A DNA stretch of 14,316 nt, taken from assembly GCA_046723645.1 (NCBI GenBank), contig JBKOUY010000140.1, forward strand, positions 1-14,316, in the 5' to 3' direction. The translations under genes were made by a program, and so were the position numbers. The DNA comes from DASQUK01 sp046723645. Lineage in GTDB: Bacteria; Actinomycetota; Acidimicrobiia; Acidimicrobiales; VFJN01. Position 1 is the stretch's first letter, and the number at the start of each line of letters is the position of its first letter. The notes under the pieces are model-generated. The model was given only the letters and a program-made list of their open reading frames with translations. It ran no database searches and had not been told where the DNA came from. Of this stretch, positions 1 through 7,810 are shown one piece after another.

Positions 1-30
1 GCGGCCGTGAACAAGGCCCTGGGGGAGTAG
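1..30 (+). CDS. 3' end of a gene of unknown function
   Basis: The window opens inside a reading frame that ends AAVNKALGE followed by TAG at 28-30. Only nine residues are visible, too few to name a family. The frame is supported by G/C at nearly all third codon positions and by a strong hairpin ten bases after the stop, which fits the end of a transcript. The gene extends beyond the left edge. Confidence 0.55.
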   Translation, partial: AAVNKALGE

Positions 31-39
31 CGCCGCCCC

Positions 40-68
40 GGTAACGGCGCCTACACCGGCCCGTTACC
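40..68 (+). terminator. hairpin terminator after the left-edge gene
   Basis: GGTAACGG (40-47) pairs perfectly with CCGTTACC (61-68). After a single bulged C at 48, GCC (49-51) pairs with GGC (58-60), leaving a six-base loop. This gives an 11-bp stem with one bulge, starting ten bases after the TAG stop. No T-run follows, as is common for actinobacterial terminators. The stem is nearly symmetric, so it could act on either strand. Confidence 0.6.
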
Positions 69-490
69 CGCTGGCTAATAGACGTCCGGTCTACTTCCGA
101 CCACGGCGACGATGACGGCGGGTCATCTCGCGGGCGGACACAGAGGGCGGACATGACACAGGAACTCGTGCGATACGTAATGATGGCGTCGGCCTCCGCG
201 GCGGTGGTCGGCGTGATGTTCGAGGGGGTGCGGCGGCGGGTTGCTGGCGTGCGGCTCGACCGGCAGCTTCGCGAGCAGCACCTTCGCCCAGCTCACCTCC
301 GTCGAATCCGACGCGTCACGGGCAACGGAGGCCTGCCGATCGGCACCGTCATGGTTCACCGGGACGCCCCCCACCTCGTGGGCGTTGTGCGGCGGCAAGC
401 GTCGACGTGAGTGAGACGGAGAACGACACCGCCATCCTGGAGCAGCCGCGGTGTCAGCAGCATCTACGGACGATGGAGCAAGAGGCGGCG
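69..490. other. about 420 bases without a convincing gene
   Basis: I see no recognisable protein in either strand here. The best candidate is a plus-strand frame from ATG 153 to TGA 410 (85 residues, beginning MTQELVRYVMMASASAAVVG) with a purine-rich GAGGGCGG just upstream. It becomes arginine-rich after residue 25. About 80 percent of its third positions are G/C, visibly lower than in the real genes nearby. A 158-residue minus-strand frame over the same bases is rich in Pro, His and Arg and looks like a shadow. A short inverted repeat, TAGAC-N5-GTCTA, lies at 79-93. The stretch may be a regulatory spacer or a decayed gene. Confidence 0.4.
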
Positions 491-519
491 CCGTGAGTGG
501 GCGCCGTGGCGACTCACGG
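491..519 (-). terminator. hairpin after sufU
   Basis: CCGTGAGT (491-498) and ACTCACGG (512-519) are perfect 8-base inverted repeats with a 13-base GC-rich loop. The hairpin lies 8 bases past the sufU stop in the direction of transcription. It is the natural end point for the suf operon transcript. There is no clear T-run. Confidence 0.5.
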
Positions 520-526
520 GAATGAC

Positions 527-1030
527 TCAGCGAGGCGGCGAAGTGCTGGTCAGCTCGTCGAGGCCCTGCAGGAGGGTGTTCCAGGACAGCGTGGCGCACT
601 TGATCCGCACCGGGAACTTCACCACGCCCCGCAGCGCCTCGAGGTCGCCGAGCTTCACGTCGGCATCAGTCTCCTCGCCGGGCTCGCCGTCGCCATCCCC
701 GTCGGGGGGACCGTCGAGCGACTGCTCGTGGATCGACATCATGCCCTTGAACGCCCGCGAGAGCGCCCGCACCTCATCGAGGGTCCTGCCCTTGATCGCC
801 GACGACATCATCGATGCTGACGACTGGCTGATCGAGCAGCCCTGGCCGCTGATGCGGATGTCCCGCACCGTGTCGCCCTCGACGTCGAGGTAGAGCACGA
901 CCTCGTCGCCGCACAGGGGATTGAACCCCTCCACCCGCGTCGCCGGCGGGGCGTCCAGCTCCCCCCGGTTCCGGGGGTTGCGGTAGTGATCGAGGATGAT
1001 CTCCCGGTAGAGGTCTTCGAGGCCCGGCAT
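527..1030 (-). CDS. sufU: SufU, zinc-dependent sulfur acceptor for the cysteine desulfurase
   Basis: The protein (167 residues) is a SufU-type IscU homologue. In the SUF pathway SufU takes the persulfide sulfur from SufS; it is established as a zinc-dependent sulfurtransferase in Gram-positive bacteria. The expected ligands are visible: Cys40 and Asp42 in NPLCGDEV, Cys65 in GQGCSIS, and Cys145 in PVRIKCATLSW. The stretch after Cys65, with GRTLDEVRALSRAFKGMMS, is the insertion that separates SufU from IscU. An unusual Asp/Gly/Glu-rich linker at 108-124 adds to the length, so the protein is longer than the roughly 145-150 residues usual for the family. The gene starts 33 bases after the sufS stop and is the last of the operon. 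The start is the ATG at 1030, which gives the normal N-terminus LEDLYREIILDHYRNP. Confidence 0.95.
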   Translation of the reverse strand: MPGLEDLYREIILDHYRNPRNRGELDAPPATRVEGFNPLCGDEVVLYLDVEGDTVRDIRISGQGCSISQSSASMMSSAIKGRTLDEVRALSRAFKGMMSIHEQSLDGPPDGDGDGEPGEETDADVKLGDLEALRGVVKFPVRIKCATLSWNTLLQGLDELTSTSPPR

Positions 1031-1063
1031 GCGGTTCGCGATCCTATCGGCGACGGCAGGCGG

Positions 1064-2331
1064 TCAGATTGCGAAGAAATCGGACGCGGCGTCGATGGCG
1101 TCGCCGAGGGCATCGACGTCCGACTCGTCGTTGTACACGTAGAGCGAGGCCCGGGCGGTGGCGGCCACGCCCAGCTCGCGCATCAGCGGCTTGGCACAGT
1201 GGTGCCCCGCCCTGACGCACACGCCGTGCTGGTCGAACACCTGGGTCATGTCGTGGGGGTGGAGGTCGCGGTAGGTGAACGACAGGACGCCACCGCGCTC
1301 GGCCGGCTCCGAGGGGCCGTGGATCCGCAGGTCGCCGCCGAAGCGCTCGGTGAGGGACCGCAGCGCGTATCCCGTCAGGCCGACCTCGTGCTCGCGCACC
1401 GCCTTCATGCCCAGCCCGCTCAGGTAGTCGACCGCGGCGCCGAGCCCCACGGCCTCGGCGATCGGCGGCGTGCCGGCCTCGAACTTCCACGGCAGCTCGT
1501 TGGGCGTGAAGCCCTCCTTGGTGACGTTGAGGATCATCTCCCCGCCGGTGAGGAACGGGGGCGTGGCGTCGAGGATCTCCTCGGTGCCCCAGAGGACGCC
1601 GATCCCGGTGGGGCCGCACATCTTGTGACCGGTGAAGGCGGCGAAGTCGGCACCCCAGGCGGCGACGTCGGTGGGCACGTGCGGCACGTGCTGGCTGGCG
1701 TCGATCACGGCGATGGCGCCCGCCGCGTGGGCCACGTCGACGAGCCGCTCGACCGGGTTGAGCGTGCCCAGCACGTTGGACATGGCGGCGAACGACACCA
1801 CCCGTGCCCCGTCCACCAAGCGGTCGAGGTCGGTCAGGTCGAGGTGGCCGTCGGGCCCGACGGGGATCCAGCGCAGCTCGATCCCGAGCTCGGAGGCGAG
1901 CTGGTGCCAGGGGACGATGTTGGCGTGGTGCTCGAGCTCGGTGATCACAACGGGATCGCCGGCCCGCAGGTTGGCCCGGCCCCAGGCCTTGGCCACCAGG
2001 TTGAGCGCCTCGGTCGCGTTCTTGGTGAACACCACCTCACGCGGCGAGCCGGCGCCGACGAAGCCGGCAACCTTGGCCCTGGCCCCCTCGAACGCGGCGG
2101 TGGCCTCCTCGGCGATCAGGTACGTGCCCCGGTGGACGTTGGCGTTGGACTGCTCGTAGTAGCGCTCGATGGCGTCGAGCACGGGGCGGGGCTTCTGGGA
2201 CGTGTTGGCCGAGTCGAGATAGACGAGCCGCTGGCCCCGCACCACGCGGTCGAGGATCGGGAAGTCCTTGCGGATGCGCGCCACGTCGAGGCCTCCCGAC
2301 GGCGTCGCGGCCCGGCTCAGCGGTGTCTCGT

Positions 2332-2341
<10 letters not shown>
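1064..2341 (-). CDS. sufS: SufS, PLP-dependent cysteine desulfurase
   Basis: The protein (425 residues) is a group II cysteine desulfurase. It removes sulfur from L-cysteine as an enzyme-bound persulfide and releases alanine, feeding Fe-S cluster assembly. The PLP lysine is Lys240 in FTGHKMCGP. His138/His139 (TELEHHANIVPW), Asp214 and Gln217 (VIDASQH) form the cofactor pocket. The persulfide-forming Cys382 lies in VRAGHHCAKP. The usual YLDNAATSQKP motif reads YLDSANTSQKP, a mild variant. The frame stays open far upstream inside sufC, but the ATG at 2341 gives the proper family N-terminus (DVARIRKDFPILDR). It overlaps the end of sufC by 10 bases and has a GAGAGGG ribosome site ahead of it, so the two genes are probably translationally coupled. 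Confidence 0.96.
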
Positions 2342-3081
<740 letters not shown>

Positions 3082-3088
3082 GAGGGCC

Positions 3089-3094
3089 AGTGTA
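3089..3094 (-). promoter_or_regulatory. -10 hexamer of a leaderless suf promoter
   Basis: On the minus strand TACACT (TANNNT consensus) is followed by seven bases and then the sufC ATG at 3081. Transcription would start at or next to the A of the ATG. No Shine-Dalgarno precedes the ATG, in agreement with leaderless translation. A -35 element is not clear. Confidence 0.5.
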
Positions 3095-3161
3095 TTAGCC
3101 CTATGCGCGTAGGAGAAATACCCCCTTGCCGGTTCCGGGTCCACGAGTAAGGTCACCGGCG

Positions 3162-5321
3162 ATGGGCTCCCCGGTTGGAGGTGGCCTCGGCCACTCGGCG
3201 GCGGGCGCTCCCGTGACCCTGGTCGATGGGGCGTCGTTCTGCATCTCGGGGGCCGCCGGCGATATCGCCGTCGACGCCGAGGGGCTGATCGTGGCGGGCC
3301 ACCGGCTGCTGTCGCGCTGCGTCATGACCGTCAACGGCCGGCCCCTGGTGCGGGTCGACAGTCACGTCGACGACCCGTCGGCCGGGACGTTCGTGTGCCG
3401 GGCGCGCGGGTCGGGCGCCGACGGCGGAACCGCCGACGGGACGATCGTGATCCGGCGCCGCTTCCTGGGCGATGGCATGCGGGACGACGTCGAGGTCCGC
3501 AACCCGGGCGAGGAGGCGGCGTACGTAGAGGTCGCCATCGAGCTCGCCGCAGATCTGGCGAGGGCGGACGTGCTGCGCGACGGCGGCGTCGGCGCCGAGC
3601 CTGTCGAGCCGGAGCTCGAGGGCCCGGGCGGGGACGGCGCCGGCACTTCGAGACGCACCGAGCTGGTCCTCGCTCGCGGCCACGGTGCCGCGCGGCTCGG
3701 GTGCCGGATCGGCGCCGCCGAGGGCGTGACGATCAGGCGGGGTCGCCTGGACTGGGAGGCGATCGTTCCCGCCCGCGGCGCCCGGTCGTTCAGCGTCGTG
3801 GTCACGCCCATCGTCGCTGGGGCGGAGCTTGCGCCGCGGTACCCGCTGGGCGCGCCGGTGGAGCGGAGCGAGTCCGGCTGGCGGCTCGACCGCTGGCAGC
3901 GGGGCGTGCCCGAGGTGACGTCCGATCACCACGGCTTGCTCGCCACGCTGCGGCGCAGCGCCCACGACCTGGGGAGCCTCCGGGTCATCGACCCGGACTT
4001 CCCCGAGCGGGCCGTGGTCGCGGCCGGCGCCCCCTGGTTCCTCGCGCTGCACGGGCGGGACGCCATCTTCGCGGCCTACATGAGCCTGGTCCTCGACCCG
4101 GAGCTGGCGTTGGGCACCGTCGAGACGCTGGCCCGCTTCCAGGGGCGGGACGTCGACGAGCGCACCGAGGAGCAGCCTGGCCGCATCGCGCATCGGCTCG
4201 GCTTCGGCTCGATGGGCTTCGGGCAGGGTCCAGGCGGCATCTCGTACGGATCGGTCGACGCCACGCCGCTGTTCGTCATGCTGCTGGGGGAGCTGCGGCG
4301 CTGGGGCCTGGCGCCGGAGGTCGTGGACCGGCTCCTACCACATGCCGATCGGGCGCTCGAGTGGATCACCTCGTTCGGCGACCGGGACGGCGACGGCTAC
4401 ATCGAGTACCAGCGGAGCACCGACCGAGGCGTGCGCCACCAGACCTGGAAGGACTCGACCGATCCGATCCGGTTCCCCGACGGCCGACCGGCCCGAGGGC
4501 CGCTGGCGCTCGCCGAGGTCCAGGGCTACGCCTATGCCGCCTTCCGGGCGCGGTCCCACTTCGCCGCCGAGGCCGGCGACGCCGCCGACGCGGCCCGCTG
4601 GCGGGCCGTGGCCGCGGAGCTGCAGGGCGGCTTCAACCGCGACTTCTGGGTCGACGAGGCCGGCTGGGTGGCGTTCGCCCTGGACGGCGAGAAGCGTCAG
4701 GTGGGATCGCTGGCCTCCAACATCGGTCACTGCCTGTGGACCGGCATCCTCTACGAGGACAAGGCCGCCATCGTCGCCAAGCAGCTGGTGTCCGACGACC
4801 TGTTCTCCGGGTGGGGGCTGCGGACCCTGGCGGCTTCGATGGGCGGCTACGACCCGATCGGCCCGCACACGGGGGCGGTGTGGCCGCACGACAACGCCGC
4901 GTGCGTCGCCGGCCTGGTGCGCTACGGCTTCGTCGACGAGGCGCACCGGCTGCTGATGGCGCAGCTCGAGGCCGCCGAGGCCGACGGCGGGCGGCTGGGC
5001 GTCCTGTGCGGGTTCGACCGCAACGACCTCCGGGCGCCGGTGCGGTACCCGGATCCCTGCACCACCCGGGCCTGGTCGGCGTCGGCGCCGCTGTCGTTCC
5101 TGCGGTCGCTGCTGCGGCTCGACCCGTGGATCCCGCAGGGCAAGTTGTGGCTGGACCCGGCGCTCCCGGCCGCGATCCGGCGGCTGCGCGTCGAGCGCAT
5201 CCCGCTGCTCGGCGGGCGGGTCACCGTCACGGTCGAGGGGGACAGAGTCGAGGTGGAGGACCTCCCGCCCGGGATCGAGCTGATCTCGGCACCGCGCCGA
5301 CCACTGACCGGCGGCAGCTGA
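3162..5321 (+). CDS. glycogen debranching enzyme-type amylo-alpha-1,6-glucosidase
   Basis: The protein (719 residues) has the two-part layout of bacterial glycogen debranching enzyme homologues: an N-terminal beta-rich domain (about 20-220; starts VTLVDGASFCISG) and a C-terminal (alpha/alpha)6-barrel glucosidase domain (about 255-670). Barrel motifs visible are WFLALHGRDAIFAAY (292-306), YGSVDATPLFV (362-372), HQTWKDS (426-432), AEVQGYAYAA (451-460) and WSASAP (638-643). Family knowledge suggests hydrolysis of alpha-1,6 or related alpha-glucosidic bonds in the cytoplasm; the exact substrate cannot be read from sequence. No signal peptide is seen. The ATG at 3162 is preferred over TTG at 3126 because AAGG lies 9 bases before it. 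It diverges from sufC across 80 bases and is followed by a hairpin. Confidence 0.85.
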   Translation: MGSPVGGGLGHSAAGAPVTLVDGASFCISGAAGDIAVDAEGLIVAGHRLLSRCVMTVNGRPLVRVDSHVDDPSAGTFVCRARGSGADGGTADGTIVIRRRFLGDGMRDDVEVRNPGEEAAYVEVAIELAADLARADVLRDGGVGAEPVEPELEGPGGDGAGTSRRTELVLARGHGAARLGCRIGAAEGVTIRRGRLDWEAIVPARGARSFSVVVTPIVAGAELAPRYPLGAPVERSESGWRLDRWQRGVPEVTSDHHGLLATLRRSAHDLGSLRVIDPDFPERAVVAAGAPWFLALHGRDAIFAAYMSLVLDPELALGTVETLARFQGRDVDERTEEQPGRIAHRLGFGSMGFGQGPGGISYGSVDATPLFVMLLGELRRWGLAPEVVDRLLPHADRALEWITSFGDRDGDGYIEYQRSTDRGVRHQTWKDSTDPIRFPDGRPARGPLALAEVQGYAYAAFRARSHFAAEAGDAADAARWRAVAAELQGGFNRDFWVDEAGWVAFALDGEKRQVGSLASNIGHCLWTGILYEDKAAIVAKQLVSDDLFSGWGLRTLAASMGGYDPIGPHTGAVWPHDNAACVAGLVRYGFVDEAHRLLMAQLEAAEADGGRLGVLCGFDRNDLRAPVRYPDPCTTRAWSASAPLSFLRSLLRLDPWIPQGKLWLDPALPAAIRRLRVERIPLLGGRVTVTVEGDRVEVEDLPPGIELISAPRRPLTGGS

Positions 5322-5325
5322 CCAG

Positions 5326-5340
5326 GGGCGACGCTCGCCC
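5326..5340 (+). terminator. short GC-rich hairpin after the glucosidase gene
   Basis: GGGCGA (5326-5331) and TCGCCC (5335-5340) form a perfect 6-bp stem with a three-base loop, four bases after the TGA stop. No T-run follows. In DNA this GC-rich, a stem of this size carries moderate weight only. Confidence 0.35.
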
Positions 5341-5382
5341 TCGGCGCCCGCCCGTCCGCCCCCTTGCCTCCCGGGGGGAATA

Positions 5383-5417
5383 CCTACTAAACCTGTAGGG
5401 AACCTGGGTTTAGTGGG
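5383..5417 (+). promoter_or_regulatory. inverted-repeat operator or RNA hairpin before the TSUP gene
   Basis: ACTAAACC (5386-5393) is a perfect inverted repeat of GGTTTAGT (5407-5414); outside these arms CC/GG pairs continue the symmetry after one T:G position. A second, smaller repeat shares the left arm: CCTAC (5383-5387) with GTAGG (5395-5399). The element is AT-rich against a very GC-rich background and touches the ribosome site GGGAG (5415-5419) of the gene at 5427. A weak TTGCCT (5364-5369) lies upstream at a plausible -35 distance. This looks like a repressor operator near the -10, or a hairpin controlling translation. The regulator is not known; an Rrf2-type or sulfur-responsive regulator is only a guess. 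Confidence 0.55.
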
Positions 5418-5426
5418 AGATCGCGG

Positions 5427-6362
5427 ATGCGACGATTGCTGGTGTTCGCGCTGGCCGGGCTCTTCGGGCAACTGGTCGACGGCGCCCTGGGCATGGCCTT
5501 CGGTGTCACGTCGAGCACCGTCCTGCTGTCCAACGGGATCAACCCGGCGGCCTCGTCGGCGAGCGTCCACCTGGCCGAGATCGGCACGACGTTCACCTCC
5601 GGCCTGTCGCACTGGCGCTTCGGCAACGTGTCGTGGCGGCTCGTGGCCCGCATCGGCGTGCCCGGTGCGGTCGGCGCGTTCGCCGGCGCCACCGTGCTCA
5701 GCTCGTTCACCGGCGACTGGCTCACCCCGGCCGTGGCGCTGGTGCTCTTTGGCCTCGGCGCGCTGGTGGTCGTGCGGTCGCTGCGGGGCGACCTGCGGGG
5801 ACAGACCCGCCACCCCGGCTCGCTGCGACGGCGGTTCCTGGCCCCGTTGGGCCTGGGCGCCGGCTTCCTGGATGCCGTCGGCGGCGGTGGCTGGGGCCCG
5901 GTGGCGACCCCGACGCTGCTCACGGCCGGGCGCCTCGAGCCCAGGCTCGTGATCGGCTCGGTGTCGGCGTCGGAGCTGCTGGTCACCCTGGCCGCCAGCG
6001 CCGGATTCCTCGTGGGCATCGGCGGCGAGGGCATCCAGGCCTCGCTGGTGCTGGCCCTCCTGCTTGGCGGCGTGATCGCCGCCCCGCTGGCCGCATGGCT
6101 GGTCCACCACAGCGATGCGTCGGCGCTGGGGGTGGTCGTCGGCGCGCTGCTGCTCGTCACCAACGCCCGCCTGCTGATGCTCGAGCTCGAGACGCCGGGA
6201 CCGGTGCGGTTCCTGGTGATCGTCGGCCTGGCCGCGGCGGGCGCCGCGCTCGCCGTCCGCACCGCCCGGAAGTCCCGGGCGGCGCGGGAGGCCGAGGCGG
6301 CCGGCGAGGCTGCGGCGGCCCCCGCGGACGTGCGCGGGGCCGTCTCCTTGGCGAGGCAATAA
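5427..6362 (+). CDS. TauE/SafE (TSUP) family membrane exporter
   Basis: The protein (311 residues) is an integral membrane protein of the sulfite exporter TauE/SafE family. The family's two-fold repeat is visible: GQLVDGALGMAFG at 14-26 and AGFLDAVGGGGWGPVATPTLL at 145-165. Hydrophobic helices lie near 4-22, 75-92, 98-117, 138-160, 180-198, 204-224, 233-250 and 259-277. A charged Ala/Arg/Glu tail (278-311) is probably cytoplasmic. Members export sulfite, sulfoacetate or other small organic anions; the substrate here cannot be told from sequence. The ATG at 5427 has GGGAG at 5415-5419, seven bases upstream. Its last codons and stop lie inside one arm of the palindrome at 6353-6447. A link to sulfur flux from the suf operon is possible but unproven. 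Confidence 0.88.
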   Translation: MRRLLVFALAGLFGQLVDGALGMAFGVTSSTVLLSNGINPAASSASVHLAEIGTTFTSGLSHWRFGNVSWRLVARIGVPGAVGAFAGATVLSSFTGDWLTPAVALVLFGLGALVVVRSLRGDLRGQTRHPGSLRRRFLAPLGLGAGFLDAVGGGGWGPVATPTLLTAGRLEPRLVIGSVSASELLVTLAASAGFLVGIGGEGIQASLVLALLLGGVIAAPLAAWLVHHSDASALGVVVGALLLVTNARLLMLELETPGPVRFLVIVGLAAAGAALAVRTARKSRAAREAEAAGEAAAAPADVRGAVSLARQ

Positions 6363-6447
6363 CGAACGATCAGCCGGGCACGAGGCAATGGCTGACGGGT
6401 TCCGTGAGCCATTGCCTCGGGCTCGTCGCAGTGTTCGTCATTGCCTC
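6353..6447. repeat. nested double palindrome, probable bidirectional terminator
   Basis: The inner hairpin pairs CGAGGCAATGGCT (6381-6393) with AGCCATTGCCTCG (6407-6419). It extends inward as ACGG/CCGT around a GTT loop and outward to 6375 and 6425, with two mismatches in all. An outer arm, GAGGCAATAACGAAC (6353-6367), pairs with GTTCGTCATTGCCTC (6433-6447) with one mismatch. The 8-mer GAGGCAAT therefore occurs four times, twice on each strand. The left outer arm includes the stop codon of the TSUP gene. The element lies between convergent genes (ends 6362 and 6481), which fits a two-way terminator; its nested repeats also recall REP-like elements. Confidence 0.75.
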
Positions 6448-6480
6448 CGGGCCCGGGTGGTGTGACCGTCCGGCCGGGGC

Positions 6481-6873
6481 TCACTCCGCGTCGCGGAGGT
6501 CCTCCTTCCACGAGCGGAAGCGGGTGTGCCGCGCGCCGCTCGGGCCCACGCCCTCGCCGGTGCCGTCGGGGAACAGGCGGAACGTGAAGCGGACGCTGAG
6601 GTCGTCGGCCCGGGCCACCCAGTACCGGGCGTCGGCGCCCGACGCGGGGCCGGCCCGCCACAGCAGCCACGGACCGATGCGCCGCTTGTAGTCGGCGACC
6701 GGCCGCCCGGGAAGGTCGTCGCCCAGCCGCCGGAGTTCGTCCGGCGCCTCGACCCATGCCGAGGCCGGGATGTTCCGGTCGCGCACCGGCGTCGCCGGTA
6801 GGTCCTCGGTGCGGATCGGGGTCTCGTCGTATGGCCGCTCGTCGTAGCGGAGCGCGTCGCTCACGCCTGTCAC
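6481..6873 (-). CDS. protein of unknown function coupled to an MBL-fold hydrolase
   Basis: I do not recognise the family. The protein is soluble, about 130 residues, with no signal peptide or membrane helix. Its middle reads like a beta-rich domain: RRIGPWLLWRAGPA, then ARYWVARADDL, then VRFTFRLFPDGTGEG, ending in SGARHTRFRSWKEDL. It has no cysteine. The GTG at 6873 overlaps the TGA stop of the upstream hydrolase gene as GTGA, a sign of translational coupling; a GTG at 6891 in the same frame would add six residues. The pairing suggests a shared transcript and perhaps a shared pathway with the hydrolase. The gene ends at the edge of the 6353-6447 palindrome region, facing the TSUP gene. Confidence 0.75.
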   Translation of the reverse strand: MTGVSDALRYDERPYDETPIRTEDLPATPVRDRNIPASAWVEAPDELRRLGDDLPGRPVADYKRRIGPWLLWRAGPASGADARYWVARADDLSVRFTFRLFPDGTGEGVGPSGARHTRFRSWKEDLRDAE

Positions 6874-7478
6874 CAGCCCCGGTCGATCCACTCTTGCAGT
6901 TGGGGCCGCTCGGTGCCGATGGTGGTGTCGTCGCCGTGGCCCGGGAGCACCAGCGTGTCGGCGGGCAGCGTGAACAGCTTGCGGTCGATGGACTCGATGA
7001 TGGTGGGGAAGTGGCCACCCGGGAACGAGGTGGCGCCGGGTCCGCCGGGGAACAAGGTGTCGCCGGAGAACAGCACCGGCGAGCCCTCGAGCAGGAAGCT
7101 CATCGAGCCGGGGGTGTGGCCGGGCGTGTGGATGGTGCGCAGCCGCAGCCGCCCGACCGGTACGACGGCGTCGTCGTCGAGGATCTGGTCGTAGGACGGG
7201 AGCATGTCCGCATCCTCGGCGGTCACGTGCACCTGGTAGCCGGCGTCGCGCATCTCGGGGATGGCCTGGATGTGGTCCCAGTGGCCATGGGTCTCGAGCA
7301 CGCTGCGCACGCCGAGCGACCGGGCCAGGTCGAGCAGGCGCTCGTGCTCGTTGGCCGCGTCCAGCAGCACCGCCTCGCCGGTCTCCGTGCAGCGCAACAC
7401 GAAGACGTTGTTGTCCATCGGCCCCACCACGACCTTATGGATCTCGCAGCGGTCGTCCGCGTAGTGCAGCGTGCTCAT
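6870..7478 (-). CDS. metallo-beta-lactamase-fold hydrolase, glyoxalase II-like
   Basis: The protein (202 residues) has a full set of MBL-fold metal ligands: THGHWDH (His64, His66, Asp68, His69), His121 in TPGHTPGS, Asp140 in FSGDTLF, and His181 in VLPGHGDDT. This supports a dinuclear metal site as in hydroxyacylglutathione hydrolases and related thioester hydrolases. The length is near that of short glyoxalase II-like proteins that lack the C-terminal glutathione domain, so the substrate is open. Persulfide dioxygenases share the fold, but nothing here decides for that role. The ATG at 7478 gives a normal N-terminus (IHKVVVGPMDNNVFVL); the frame is open further upstream to 7577 but that part looks like non-coding leader. 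It is the first gene of a two-gene operon with the 6873-6481 gene. Confidence 0.9.
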   Translation of the reverse strand: MSTLHYADDRCEIHKVVVGPMDNNVFVLRCTETGEAVLLDAANEHERLLDLARSLGVRSVLETHGHWDHIQAIPEMRDAGYQVHVTAEDADMLPSYDQILDDDAVVPVGRLRLRTIHTPGHTPGSMSFLLEGSPVLFSGDTLFPGGPGATSFPGGHFPTIIESIDRKLFTLPADTLVLPGHGDDTTIGTERPQLQEWIDRGW

Positions 7479-7573
7479 GTCCGCCAGTTTGCCCGCTACC
7501 ACGCCGCTCACCCCCACGACGGCCGCGCCACCGGCCGGGAACCTACCGCGTGCGACAAATGCGCAACCCTTCA

Positions 7574-7614
7574 CCACTTAAAGTGGCTCTTGTGTCACGC
7601 AACGCGACGTGACA
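7574..7614. promoter_or_regulatory. two adjacent palindromes, candidate operators
   Basis: CCACTTAAAGTGG (7574-7586) is a palindrome with 6-base arms around a central A. Seven bases on, TGTCACG (7593-7599) and CGTGACA (7608-7614) form a perfect 7-base inverted repeat with an 8-base centre, 22 bases in all. This spacing suits a dimeric helix-turn-helix regulator, and TGTCAC/GTGACA half-sites recall the CRP/FNR superfamily only loosely. They lie 96-136 bases upstream of the hydrolase start at 7478, far for a core operator. They might instead serve an unannotated transcript toward the right. Confidence 0.4.
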
Positions 7615-7646
7615 TATTTCACGCGCTCTTAGGTCTTGTCCGCTAC

Positions 7647-7663
7647 GTTTCGCGTGGCGAAAC
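7647..7663. repeat. tight hairpin with 7-bp perfect arms
   Basis: GTTTCGC (7647-7653), a three-base loop GTG, and GCGAAAC (7657-7663) form a compact perfect stem. It could be a terminator-like stem, an operator, or the start of a small structured RNA. It lies about 150 bases beyond the end of the toxin gene in that gene's reading direction. Confidence 0.4.
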
Positions 7664-7810
7664 TGCTGGCGCTCATGCCCACCGCAGAGCACCCGGAGGA
7701 CGACAGGCCGACCGCCACGGCTGCCGTCGTCCGCAGCGGCGAGCTGGTCTCGGTCTTGGGGAGAAGCCCGGGACCGGCCGCCCCGGGTTCTTCGAGCGCG
7801 GACGCGCCCG

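Larger units (their letters stand above)
7479..7810. other. palindrome-rich spacer between hydrolase and toxin genes
   Basis: No convincing gene is seen. The bases 7555-7625 are clearly lower in GC than the surroundings. A plus-strand frame from TTG 7636 to TGA 7833 (65 residues, containing RVAKLLALMPTAEHPEDDR) has fairly high G/C third positions but overlaps the end of the PIN toxin gene on the other strand and resembles nothing I know. It could be a small gene or a remnant. The listed palindromes at 7574-7614 and 7647-7663 are the main content. The promoter of the hydrolase operon should lie at the left part of this stretch. Confidence 0.4.

Noticed and set aside
123..599. Minus-strand 158-residue frame beyond the suf operon
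   Set aside because: It overlaps the 3' end of sufU on the same strand, has Pro/His/Arg-rich composition and no recognisable domain.
3395..5398. Second long plus-strand frame (667 residues) inside the glucosidase gene
   Set aside because: It is almost only Arg, Ala, Gly and Pro, the signature of an out-of-frame GC-rich shadow.
4335..6359. Minus-strand open frame of 674 residues across the glucosidase and TSUP genes
   Set aside because: It spans two well-supported genes and their intergenic region on the other strand and has low-complexity Arg/Gly/Gln/His composition.
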